From Thermomonas haemolytica (GTDB lineage: Bacteria; Pseudomonadota; Gammaproteobacteria; Xanthomonadales; Xanthomonadaceae): a stretch of DNA of 64,000 nucleotides. Below are positions 49,594 to 57,216 of the stretch, one piece after another (position 1 is the first letter of the stretch; the number at the start of each line of letters is the position of its first letter). Made by a program: the position numbers and the translations under genes. A model generated the notes under the pieces. The model saw nothing but the letters and a program-made list of their open reading frames with translations, was not told where the DNA came from and did no database searches. Where the stretch lies: the NCBI RefSeq assembly GCF_004346265.1, contig NZ_SMAP01000005.1, positions 120,815 to 184,814 on the forward strand, read 5' to 3'.

Positions 49594-50076
49594 ATGAGCG
49601 AGCCGACACCTCCCGTTGCCATCGCGGCCCACGACGCGCCGCCGCGCAATGCGCCATCCCTGTATCCGCCGCCGTTCGCCGAGCGCATGGTCGGCCGGGT
49701 CAAGCAGCCGCTTGGAACCCTGTTCGGGCTCGTGAATTTCGGGGTCAACCTGACCCGGCTGGCGCCAGGCGCGGTGTCCGCGCTGCGGCATGCGCATGCC
49801 CTGCAGGACGAGTTCATCTACGTGCTGGAAGGCGAGCCGACGCTGGTCACCGATGCCGGCCGTACCCGGCTCGCTCCGGGCATGTGCGCCGGCTTCAAGG
49901 CCGGCAGCGGCGATGCACACCAGCTCGTCAACGAGAGCGACCGCGAGGCGGTGTACCTCGAGGTGGGCGACCGCACCCCGAATGATTCGGTCGTGTATCC
50001 CGACGACGACCTCGTCGCGGTCGGCACCGCGACGGGCGGCTGGATATTCACCCACAAGGACGGCCGGCCGTATTGA
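49594..50076 (+). CDS. Cupin-domain protein
   Basis: A 160-residue protein with a single cupin barrel. VNLTRLAPGAVSALRHAHALQDEFIYVLEGEPTLVTD gives cupin motif 1 with His/His/Glu metal ligands, and GMCAGFKAGSGDAHQLVNES gives motif 2. A C-terminal extension includes VVYPDDDLVAV and the FTHKDGRPY end. Homologues are often annotated as cupin proteins or sugar-binding; the function is unknown. It lies 100 bases after the FrnE-like gene. Confidence 0.82.
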   Translation: MSEPTPPVAIAAHDAPPRNAPSLYPPPFAERMVGRVKQPLGTLFGLVNFGVNLTRLAPGAVSALRHAHALQDEFIYVLEGEPTLVTDAGRTRLAPGMCAGFKAGSGDAHQLVNESDREAVYLEVGDRTPNDSVVYPDDDLVAVGTATGGWIFTHKDGRPY

Positions 50077-50158
50077 GGCAGTCGTGCGATGGCCCGCCCG
50101 CCGGCACCCGGCCCGGGCGGGGGTAGACTCGCGCCGACGCAGGGCGGAGGGGACGCGG

Positions 50159-50968
50159 ATGCGCGGATGGAAAGCTGTGGCGTGCGCCGGGTGGCTGGTG
50201 CTGCTGGGCGTGTTCGTGGGGCCGGTGCGGGCGCAGGCCGCGGCAACGCCGGTGGTGGAACTGCGCGAGACCTTCCCGCCCGGGCCCGAGATCCGGGTGC
50301 CGCCGAACGCGACGGTGTACCTGCGCATCGGCTATTCCGCGCCGGCGCCGGTCCACATCTGGGCGCGCCCGTATTTCCACGGACGCCCGGCGGAGGCGGG
50401 CAGCAGCCCATCGCTGCAGTATTCCGGCGATGGCGAGACGCTCGGGTTCTTCTTCCTGTTCAAGCCGGGGCAGGTGGACGAGGTGCGGGTCACCGCCGGC
50501 GATGGCCGCCCTGGGAGCACCCCGGAGATCGCGCGCTGGCCGCTGGTGGTCGCGGTCGAGGCCGGTGCGCCGGCCCCGGGCGCGCCGCCGGCCTGGGTGG
50601 CATCGCTGCGCGCGCAGGAACATGCGCGCGCCGATCAGTTGCGCGCGCAGGCGGCGCAGGTGCCGCCGTCGGCCGGGTCGATCGCGTGGTTCAGCGGCTT
50701 CATGCTGCTGATGCTCGGGCTGGCGGCGGCCGGCATCGGCTGGCCGCTGTGGGCCCTCTGGCGCTGGCGCGGCGGATGGCGCTGGCTGGCCGCGGTGCCG
50801 GCGGCCGCGGTGGCGTTCGTGCTGTTGCGCATCGTGCTGGACACCGCGCGCGATCCCACCTCGCACAACCTGTGGCCGTTCGAGGTGGTGATGGTGGCCG
50901 GCGCCAGCCTGCTCGCCATGTTGTCGCTGGCGCTGGTGCGGCGGCTGCGGGAGGCGCGCCCGCAGTGA
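50159..50968 (+). CDS. Hypothetical protein with secreted domain and C-terminal membrane helices
   Basis: A 269-residue protein I do not recognise. It has a signal peptide (LVLLGVFVGPVRAQA), an about 120-residue beta-rich extracytoplasmic part (EIRVPPNATVYLRIGY, HIWARPYFHGRPA, ETLGFFFLFKPGQVDEVRV), and three C-terminal transmembrane helices at about residues 180-260 (FSGFMLLMLGLAAAGI, VPAAAVAFVLLRIV, VVMVAGASLLAMLSLAL). The Tyr/Phe-rich pattern suggests an Ig-like fold. TAGACT (50124-50129) may be its -10 box. Convergent with dbpA. Confidence 0.75.
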   Translation: MRGWKAVACAGWLVLLGVFVGPVRAQAAATPVVELRETFPPGPEIRVPPNATVYLRIGYSAPAPVHIWARPYFHGRPAEAGSSPSLQYSGDGETLGFFFLFKPGQVDEVRVTAGDGRPGSTPEIARWPLVVAVEAGAPAPGAPPAWVASLRAQEHARADQLRAQAAQVPPSAGSIAWFSGFMLLMLGLAAAGIGWPLWALWRWRGGWRWLAAVPAAAVAFVLLRIVLDTARDPTSHNLWPFEVVMVAGASLLAMLSLALVRRLREARPQ

Positions 50969-50984
50969 ACGCCGCGCCTGCCGG

Positions 50985-52367
50985 CTACAGCCGGTGGATG
51001 CGCAGGCGGCGGCCCTTGATCTTGCCGGCGCGCAGGCGCTCCAGCGCGCGTCCGGCCTGCGCGTGCGCGATGGCGACGTAGCTGCGGGTGGGATAGACGT
51101 CGATCTTGCCGATCGCGTCCTTGTGCAACCCGGCCTCGCCGGTCAGCGCGCCGACGATGTCGCCGGGGCGCAGCTTGTCGGTGCGGCCGGCGTCGATGCG
51201 CAGGGTCGCCATCGCCGCCTGCGGCACGCCGCGCGGCTTGCCGTCCAGCGGGGCGATGCGTTCGAAGCGGATCGGGGCCGCTTGGCGGTCCTCGATCAGG
51301 GCGACGCGTCCGCGCTCCTTCTCGGCGACCAGGCTCAGGGCAAGGCCGTCGCGCCCGGCGCGGCCGGTGCGCCCGATGCGGTGCAGGTAGGTATCGATAT
51401 CGGTGGGCAACTCGTAATTCACCACCGCGTCGATGTCGTCGATGTCCAGCCCGCGCGCGGCCACGTCGCTGGCCACCAGCACGTTGCAGCTGCGGTTGGA
51501 AAAGCGCACCAGCACCTCCTCGCGGTCGCGCTGCTCCATGTCGCCGTGCAGCGCCAGCGCGGTGAAGCCGTAGTGCGCCAGCGAGCCCACCACTTCCTCG
51601 GTGTCCTTGCGCATGTTGCAGAACACCACGGTGGAGGCCGGGTTGAACTGCAGCAGCAGCGCGGCCAGCTGCGGGGCGCGCCGCGCTGGGTCGGCCTCGA
51701 AGAAGCGCGCCTCGATCGTCGCCGGCTGCACGCCGCCGCCCACGCAGACTTCCACCGGTTCGCGCAGCATGGCGGTGGCCAGGGTGCGGATGGCGTCGGG
51801 GAAGGTGGCCGAGAACAGCAGCCCCTGGCGGTCCTTCGGGATGCGCCTGGCCAGCGCGCGGATGGGTTCATCGAAGCCCATGTCCAGCATGCGGTCGGCC
51901 TCGTCCAGCACCAGCACGCGCACGCCGCGCAGGTCCAGCGCGGCCTTCTGCACCAGTTCCAGCACGCGCCCGGGCGTGCCCACCACCACCTGCGGCGGAT
52001 GCGCCAGCGAGGCCAGCTGCGGCGCCAGCGGGATGCCGCCGCAGAGCACCGACAGCTTGAGGTTGGCGATGCCGGTGGCGAGCTTGCGCAGCTGCTTGCC
52101 CACCTGGTCGGCCAGTTCGCGGGTGGGGCACAGCACCAGCGCCTGGGTGCCGCCGGCCGCGGGGTCGATCCGCTGCAGCAGGCCCAACCCGAAGGCCGCG
52201 GTCTTGCCGCTGCCAGTGGGCGCCTGCGCGATCAGGTCGCGGCCGGCGAGGATGGCGGGGAGGGCCTGCGCCTGCACCGGCGTGAGCGCGGTGTAGCCGA
52301 GGGCATCGAGGCCGGGCGCGAGCGCGGGCGGCAGCGCGAGGTCGGCGAACGTGGCGGGAGTCTGCAT
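50985..52367 (-). CDS. dbpA: ATP-dependent RNA helicase DbpA
   Basis: A 460-residue DEAD-box helicase. It has Q-motif region GYTALTPVQAQALP, Walker A APTGSGKTAA (~residue 48), VLDEADRMLD, SATFPD, and HRIGRTGRAGRDG (~residue 330). The C-terminal ~75 residues (LRIDAGRTDKLRPGDIVGALTG, then VYPTRSYVAIAHAQA) are the DbpA RNA-binding domain, which targets hairpin 92 of 23S rRNA during 50S assembly. Length and order match. Convergent with the upstream hypothetical gene. Confidence 0.95.
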   Translation of the reverse strand: MQTPATFADLALPPALAPGLDALGYTALTPVQAQALPAILAGRDLIAQAPTGSGKTAAFGLGLLQRIDPAAGGTQALVLCPTRELADQVGKQLRKLATGIANLKLSVLCGGIPLAPQLASLAHPPQVVVGTPGRVLELVQKAALDLRGVRVLVLDEADRMLDMGFDEPIRALARRIPKDRQGLLFSATFPDAIRTLATAMLREPVEVCVGGGVQPATIEARFFEADPARRAPQLAALLLQFNPASTVVFCNMRKDTEEVVGSLAHYGFTALALHGDMEQRDREEVLVRFSNRSCNVLVASDVAARGLDIDDIDAVVNYELPTDIDTYLHRIGRTGRAGRDGLALSLVAEKERGRVALIEDRQAAPIRFERIAPLDGKPRGVPQAAMATLRIDAGRTDKLRPGDIVGALTGEAGLHKDAIGKIDVYPTRSYVAIAHAQAGRALERLRAGKIKGRRLRIHRL

Positions 52368-52481
52368 GGCCCATGATCGCAGGTTTGCGGCGCGGGCCGG
52401 CCGCGGCCGGGTTCACCCTCGGTTGTGGGCAGCGCCGCGCCGGGCCACTAGACTGGCCGCGACTTCCCACCGATCCCCGCG

Positions 52482-53600
52482 ATGCGCCTGCGCTGGTTGT
52501 TGCCCCTGTCCTGCCTGCTGGCCGCGGCCTGCAGCCGCCCACCGGAACCCGCCACCCAGGCCGCCGCCACGCCGGTCGCGCCGCCGGCCCCACGCGTGCA
52601 GCGCAAGCCGCAGGCCGAGATCGACTGGTCATCGGACGTGCGCCTGGAGGCGGGCGATGCGTGGATCGACTGCAGCGCCGATTACCACCAGGGCGATGGT
52701 CGCCCGGTGCTCTCGCTGGCCTACCTCGACCTGCGCAAGACCATGCAGGATTGCCGCGCCACCGGCCTGATGCGGCTGCGCTACAAGGGCCGCATCACCC
52801 CCAGCTTCGCCGCGCTGGCCGAACGCTCCGGCAAGGTCGCCGGCGACCTCGGGATCGGCAAGCGCATCCTCGACATCGACTCCGGCGGCGGCAGCGTGGA
52901 GGCGGCGATGCGCGCAGGGGATGCGATCGGCGAGAACGACTGGACGATCTGGGTGCGCGGCGATTCGGTCTGCCACAGCGCCTGCGTGCTGCTGCTGGCG
53001 GCCGGCGACATGCGCGTGATCGTCGGCCCGGTGGGCGTGCACCGAATGATCCGGGTGAAGTCGGCGGCGACCTCGCGGCGCGAACTGGGCGAAGAGCTGC
53101 GCAAGATCAGCGACGACCTGCGCAACTACCTCGAGCGCAACGGCGCCTCGATCGAGGTGTACGACCTGATGACCACGGTGCCCAACCGCACCCTGCGCAT
53201 CCTCACCGATGCCGAGCTGGAGAAGTTCGGCCTGTCCGGCGCGAACCCGGTGGAGGACGACCTCGACCGCATCCGCCTGGCCCGCACCTGCGGCACCGAA
53301 TTCCTGCAGCGCCGCGATGCCTTCCGCCGCGCCTACGATGCGCAATGCGTGCAGCCGGCCGATGCCGCGCACCAGGACGTGGCCGAGATCAACGCCTGCG
53401 GGCTCGCCCTGCGCCAGCGCTACGGCTTCCCCGACCCGCGCTGCCCGATCGACAGCCCGATGGCCGAACTCGACGGCGCGGTGCTGGCGATCCCGCCCGT
53501 CGCGCCGCCGCCGGAACCCGCGCCGGCCACGCCGGAGGCGCCGCCTGCCGCCGCTGCGGCCGAACACGCCGCGGGCGGCGAGGACGCGCCGGCAAGGTGA
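52482..53600 (+). CDS. Lipoprotein with ClpP-like (serine-protease/crotonase-type) domain
   Basis: A 372-residue protein with lipobox LLAAAC (Cys ~19). The centre (about residues 95-200) resembles periplasmic ClpP-fold proteins (COG3904-like): DIDSGGGSVEAAMRAGDAIGE supplies the oxyanion Gly-rich turn, and CHSACVLLLAAG has the candidate nucleophile Ser with neighbouring Cys. VGVHRMIRV follows with a His. The second half is helical, with scattered Cys pairs, and ends in a Pro/Ala-rich tail. Catalytic activity is inferred, not proven. TAGACT at 52449-52454 may be its -10 box. Convergent with the S4 gene. Confidence 0.75.
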   Translation: MRLRWLLPLSCLLAAACSRPPEPATQAAATPVAPPAPRVQRKPQAEIDWSSDVRLEAGDAWIDCSADYHQGDGRPVLSLAYLDLRKTMQDCRATGLMRLRYKGRITPSFAALAERSGKVAGDLGIGKRILDIDSGGGSVEAAMRAGDAIGENDWTIWVRGDSVCHSACVLLLAAGDMRVIVGPVGVHRMIRVKSAATSRRELGEELRKISDDLRNYLERNGASIEVYDLMTTVPNRTLRILTDAELEKFGLSGANPVEDDLDRIRLARTCGTEFLQRRDAFRRAYDAQCVQPADAAHQDVAEINACGLALRQRYGFPDPRCPIDSPMAELDGAVLAIPPVAPPPEPAPATPEAPPAAAAAEHAAGGEDAPAR

Positions 53601-53615
53601 GCAGGTGGGTCGGCT

Positions 53616-53843
53616 TCAGCCGGCCCGCACCCGGATCTCGATCTCACCCACCCGCACCCGCTGCCCGGCGCGGATCTTGGCGGTCTTGCGCAGTTCCACC
53701 GCGCCGTCCACCTGCACCGCGCCGCTGGCTACCAGCCGCTTGCCGGCGCCGCCGGAGTCGCACAGGCCGGCCAGCTTCAGCAGCTGGTTGAGTTCGATGA
53801 ACTCGCGGTCGAGGGTGAAGTCGATGGTGGGTGTGGTGGGCAT
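53616..53843 (-). CDS. Small S4-domain RNA-binding protein (YbcJ-like)
   Basis: A 75-residue protein, essentially one S4 domain: FIELNQLLKLAGLCDSGGAGKRLV, then VQVDGAVELRKTAKIRAGQRV. S4 modules bind structured RNA in ribosomes and tRNA. YbcJ of E. coli has the same size and pattern. The ATG at 53843 lies five bases downstream of the gspB stop, so it may be the last gene of a gspAB-S4 transcript. Confidence 0.88.
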   Translation of the reverse strand: MPTTPTIDFTLDREFIELNQLLKLAGLCDSGGAGKRLVASGAVQVDGAVELRKTAKIRAGQRVRVGEIEIRVRAG

Positions 53844-53848
53844 AGCGG

Positions 53849-54490
53849 TCACGGCAAGGGGATGCGGGCGCGGATGCCGTCGCGTTCGATCACCACGCCC
53901 TTGCGGTCGATCGCCACGACCGTGAGAGGACCGAAACGGTCGCCCTCGCCCATGCGTTGGCCGTCGAGGATGACGAAGCGGCGGGCAGGGTCGGCGTCCC
54001 ACATGTGCATGCTCAGTTTCACCGGCGGCAGGCCGGTGCTGGCGATGTCGGGGATGGCATCCGATGTGGATGCGGGCGTGGGGGCGGGTGCGGGAGGTGG
54101 CGGGGCGACAGGAGGTGGAGATGGCGGCGACGGGCGCGCGGCGGCGATCGGCGCGGCCGGCGTGGCCGCGATGGGAATGGTGGTGCCGGTCGGCGCGGGG
54201 CGTGCCACCACCTGCGGCAGCGGCGTGGCGAGGGGCGGTGTTTCGGCGGCGGGGCGGGCGGCGGGCGCGCTGGCCGGCGGCGTGCTGGTGACCACCGGCG
54301 CACGCCCGCGCAGGGCCAGCCAGAGCGCCAGCGCCAGCACGGCCAGCGCGATCGCGCCCAGCCACAGCAGCGGGCGGGCGGCCGGCGCGCGCCGGCGCGG
54401 GACCGGAGGCAGTTCCAGCCGCAGGTCGGGCGCGCGGTCGCGGCGGCGCTCGGCTTCGGATTTGCGCAGGGCTTCCAGGATCAGCGACAT
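53849..54490 (-). CDS. gspB: General secretion pathway protein GspB
   Basis: A 213-residue inner-membrane protein. The cytoplasmic start MSLILEALRKSEAERRRDR is the family hallmark. A transmembrane helix (LLWLGAIALAVLALALWLAL, residues ~41-60), a long Pro/Ala-rich stretch and the C-terminal periplasmic domain (KLSMHMWDADPARRFVILDGQRMGEGD) follow. GspB with GspA helps secretin assembly through peptidoglycan in type II secretion. The remaining gsp genes are not in this window. gspB follows gspA by four bases. Confidence 0.92.
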   Translation of the reverse strand: MSLILEALRKSEAERRRDRAPDLRLELPPVPRRRAPAARPLLWLGAIALAVLALALWLALRGRAPVVTSTPPASAPAARPAAETPPLATPLPQVVARPAPTGTTIPIAATPAAPIAAARPSPPSPPPVAPPPPAPAPTPASTSDAIPDIASTGLPPVKLSMHMWDADPARRFVILDGQRMGEGDRFGPLTVVAIDRKGVVIERDGIRARIPLP

Positions 54491-54494
54491 CGCA

Positions 54495-56126
54495 TCACTC
54501 CAGCGCCCGCTGCAGGCGCGGGCCGGGCAGGCCATTGGCCAGGGCCATCAGGGTCAGGCTGCCGGCCACGCCGTCCGCCGGCAGTCCGTGCGCGGCCTGG
54601 AAGTCGCGCACTGCCGCGCGCAGGCGGGCGTCGTAGGCCGCGCCGGGACGCGCGGCCTCGGGCAGCAGGCGCAGCCATAGCCAGTCCACCGCGGCGCCGC
54701 GGGCGCCCGGTCGCGGCGGCACGTCCAGTACGGCCGGGCCACGCCACAGCCCGGCGTAATCGCCGTCCCAGTGCGCCTGCAGCAGGCCGCGGTCGAGGTC
54801 GAATACGTCCGCGCCCACGCGCAGGCGCACGTTGCGGGCATCCGCGCCCAGCAGCACCGCCCAGGCGCTGGCGGTGCCGTCGCGCAGGTGCAGCAGCAGC
54901 GGGCGATCCAGCGCCATCAGGGTGTCCAGCCGCGCGCGGCCTTGCACGCAGTGCAGGTCGGCGGGATCGCCACCGGGCGTGCATGGGCCGTCGGGGGCGA
55001 CCGTGATCGCCTGCGCCGGCAAGCCCCACAGCTGCAGCAGGGCTTGCCAGGCCGGCGCCGGGCTGGCGTCGGCACTGCGCAGGCGCGTCGCCAGCGCGCC
55101 GGCATCCAGCCGTGGGATGCGCGCCGTGGCGCGCGCGGCGGTGGTGGGTGCGGCCAATGTGGCGGCGGTGGTCGCGGTAGGGGGCGCGGCGGGGCGGGTG
55201 GCGCTGCCTGCCGCGGGGCGTCGCCATGCCAGTGCCAGCAGCAGCGCGGCCAGCGCGACCACGGCCACGCCGGCGACGAGCGCGCCGGTGCGCAGGCGCT
55301 GCGGGCGCGGTCGCGGCGGCAGCACCTCGTCGGCGGCGGCATCCACCAGGCGGCGGTCGATGGCGAGCGCATCGCGCGCATAGCCGGCCAGCAGCGCGCG
55401 TTCGGCGATCACGTTCAGCAGCCGCGGCACCCCGCCGGAACGCCGGTACAGGCGGCGCACCGCGCCGGCATCGAACGGGAAGCGGGTGCCGCCGGCCACC
55501 CGCCAGCGATGGCGCAGGTAGGCCTCGGTCTCGGCTGTATCCAGCGGCAGCAGGTGGTAGCGCGCGGTGATCCGCTGCGCCAGCTGGCGCAGCTCCGGGC
55601 GCGCCAGCAGGGTGCGCAGCTCGGGCTGGCCCAGCAGCACGATCTGCAGCAGCTTCTGGGTGGCGGTTTCCAGGTTGGTCAGCAGCCGCACCTGCTCCAG
55701 GGTATCTGCCGGCAGGTTCTGCGCCTCGTCGATCAGCACCACTACCCGCAGGCCCTGCGCGTAGGCCTCCAGCAGGTAGGCATTGAGCGCATCCACCAGG
55801 GCCTTGATGCTGCCGCGGTGGCCGTCGATCGGGATGCGCAGCTCCTCGCAGAGTGTCTCCAGCAGTTCGACCGGAGTCTGGCGGGGATTGAGGATCAGCG
55901 CGGCGCGCACATGTTCCGGCAGCTGTTCCAGCAGCAGCCGGCTCAGGGTGGTCTTGCCGGTCCCCACCTCGCCGGTGAGCTGCACGAAGCCGCCACCGCC
56001 GCCCTGGTCGATGCCGAACAGCAGGTGCGCCAGCGCGTCCCGGTGGCGCTCGCTCAGGTGCACGAAGCGCGGGTCGGGCGTGATCGAGAATGGCGGCTCG
56101 TCGAGCCCGTAATACCCCAGGTACAT
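54495..56126 (-). CDS. gspA: General secretion pathway protein GspA (ExeA-type AAA ATPase)
   Basis: A 543-residue protein beginning MYLGYYGLDEPPFSITPDPRF, the ExeA hallmark. The AAA domain has Walker A GEVGTGKTTLSR (~residue 50) and Walker B VVLIDEAQNLP (~residue 128). A transmembrane segment (ALVAGVAVVALAALLLALAW, ~residues 281-300) precedes a peptidase-C39-like domain with Cys/Trp but no obvious triad. A C-terminal peptidoglycan-binding domain (LRAAVRDFQAAHGLPADGVAG) completes it. It partners GspB in type II secretin assembly. Confidence 0.93.
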   Translation of the reverse strand: MYLGYYGLDEPPFSITPDPRFVHLSERHRDALAHLLFGIDQGGGGGFVQLTGEVGTGKTTLSRLLLEQLPEHVRAALILNPRQTPVELLETLCEELRIPIDGHRGSIKALVDALNAYLLEAYAQGLRVVVLIDEAQNLPADTLEQVRLLTNLETATQKLLQIVLLGQPELRTLLARPELRQLAQRITARYHLLPLDTAETEAYLRHRWRVAGGTRFPFDAGAVRRLYRRSGGVPRLLNVIAERALLAGYARDALAIDRRLVDAAADEVLPPRPRPQRLRTGALVAGVAVVALAALLLALAWRRPAAGSATRPAAPPTATTAATLAAPTTAARATARIPRLDAGALATRLRSADASPAPAWQALLQLWGLPAQAITVAPDGPCTPGGDPADLHCVQGRARLDTLMALDRPLLLHLRDGTASAWAVLLGADARNVRLRVGADVFDLDRGLLQAHWDGDYAGLWRGPAVLDVPPRPGARGAAVDWLWLRLLPEAARPGAAYDARLRAAVRDFQAAHGLPADGVAGSLTLMALANGLPGPRLQRALE

Positions 56127-56159
56127 GCGCCTAGCCTGCCATGTCTCGCGGCGGTTGGG

Positions 56160-57107
56160 TCAGTCGGCCACGTGGTGGGCTTCGCTGATCGCCGCCTGCT
56201 CGGCATGCGTGGGCCGCCGCCGCCCGGCCAGCAGGCCTTGCGCGAACACCACCGCCAGGATGATGGCCACGCCACCGTAGAAGCGCGGCGAGAGCTCCTG
56301 CTGCTCGCCGAACAGCAGCGCCGCCAGCAGGATCGCGTAGACCGGCTCGAGGTTGATCGACAGCTGCGCGGTGAACGCCGACAGGTGGCGCAGCGCCACC
56401 AGGCACAGGGCGAACGGCAGCAGGGTGCAGGCCAGCGCCAGCACCAGCAGCCACAGCACGTCCAGCCCGGCCGGCAGCACCAGCAGCGGCCCGGCGAAGG
56501 CAGGCACCAGCAGCGGCATCAGCGGCGCCAGCAGGCTCAGGGTGAGCACGCCGGCGCCGAGCTCCAGCGCGGTCACGGTGAGCGCGTCGCCGGCGTCCAC
56601 CATGCGCTTGTTGAGGCTGGAGAACAGCGCCACGAACAGCGCCGACACCACCCCGGATGCGATCCCCGCGTGCATCCCGGATGGCACCCCGCCGACCACC
56701 AGCCAGATCCCCGGCAGCGCGGCCAGCCCCAGCAGCAGGTCGCCGGGGCGGAACCGCTGGCGGGTCAGGGCCGGTTCCACCAGCGCGGTCATCGGGGTGG
56801 CAAACGCAATGCAGGTGGCCGCCACCGAGGCATTGGCCAGCTTGATCGCGCCGTAGAAGGTGAGCCAGTGCAGCGCCACCAGCGCGCCGATCCCGGCATA
56901 GGCCCAGCGCGTGCGCGGTGGCATCGCGCGCAGGGCGCGCCAGACCCGCGGCAGCAGCGCCAGCGCGGCCACCACGATCAGCATCCGCCACCACACCAGC
57001 GGCAGCGCCGGCAGGGTGATCAATTTCCCGAGGATGGCGGTGAAGCCCCACAGCAGGACGCAGAAGTGGATCTGCCAGAGGGCGCGGGTGGTCTCGGGGG
57101 TTTTCAT
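56160..57107 (-). CDS. EamA/DMT-family transporter
   Basis: A 315-residue protein with ten hydrophobic helices arranged as two EamA repeats. The first starts WQIHFCVLLWGFTAILGKLI and the second ASGVVSALFVALFSSLNKRM. SINLEPVYAILLAALLFGEQ near the end is the family's Glu/Pro signature. Substrates of such exporters (amino acids, nucleotide-sugars, metabolites) vary and cannot be chosen here. Divergent from the serine hydrolase gene, with 109 bases between. Confidence 0.88.
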   Translation of the reverse strand: MKTPETTRALWQIHFCVLLWGFTAILGKLITLPALPLVWWRMLIVVAALALLPRVWRALRAMPPRTRWAYAGIGALVALHWLTFYGAIKLANASVAATCIAFATPMTALVEPALTRQRFRPGDLLLGLAALPGIWLVVGGVPSGMHAGIASGVVSALFVALFSSLNKRMVDAGDALTVTALELGAGVLTLSLLAPLMPLLVPAFAGPLLVLPAGLDVLWLLVLALACTLLPFALCLVALRHLSAFTAQLSINLEPVYAILLAALLFGEQQELSPRFYGGVAIILAVVFAQGLLAGRRRPTHAEQAAISEAHHVAD

Positions 57108-57216
57108 CCGCGCATTATCGGCGGCCACCGCCCGCTGCGGGGCGTGACCGATGGCCGGTCGCGCCGCGGCCGCGACGCGGCATACTCGGGCTTTCCCCTC
57201 GCGAGGAACCACCGAC

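Noticed and set aside
54771..57216. Long + strand frame opposite gspA and the EamA gene, continuing toward the serine hydrolase
   Set aside because: Antisense to two clear genes with Gln/Arg/His-rich low-complexity translation; no domain seen.
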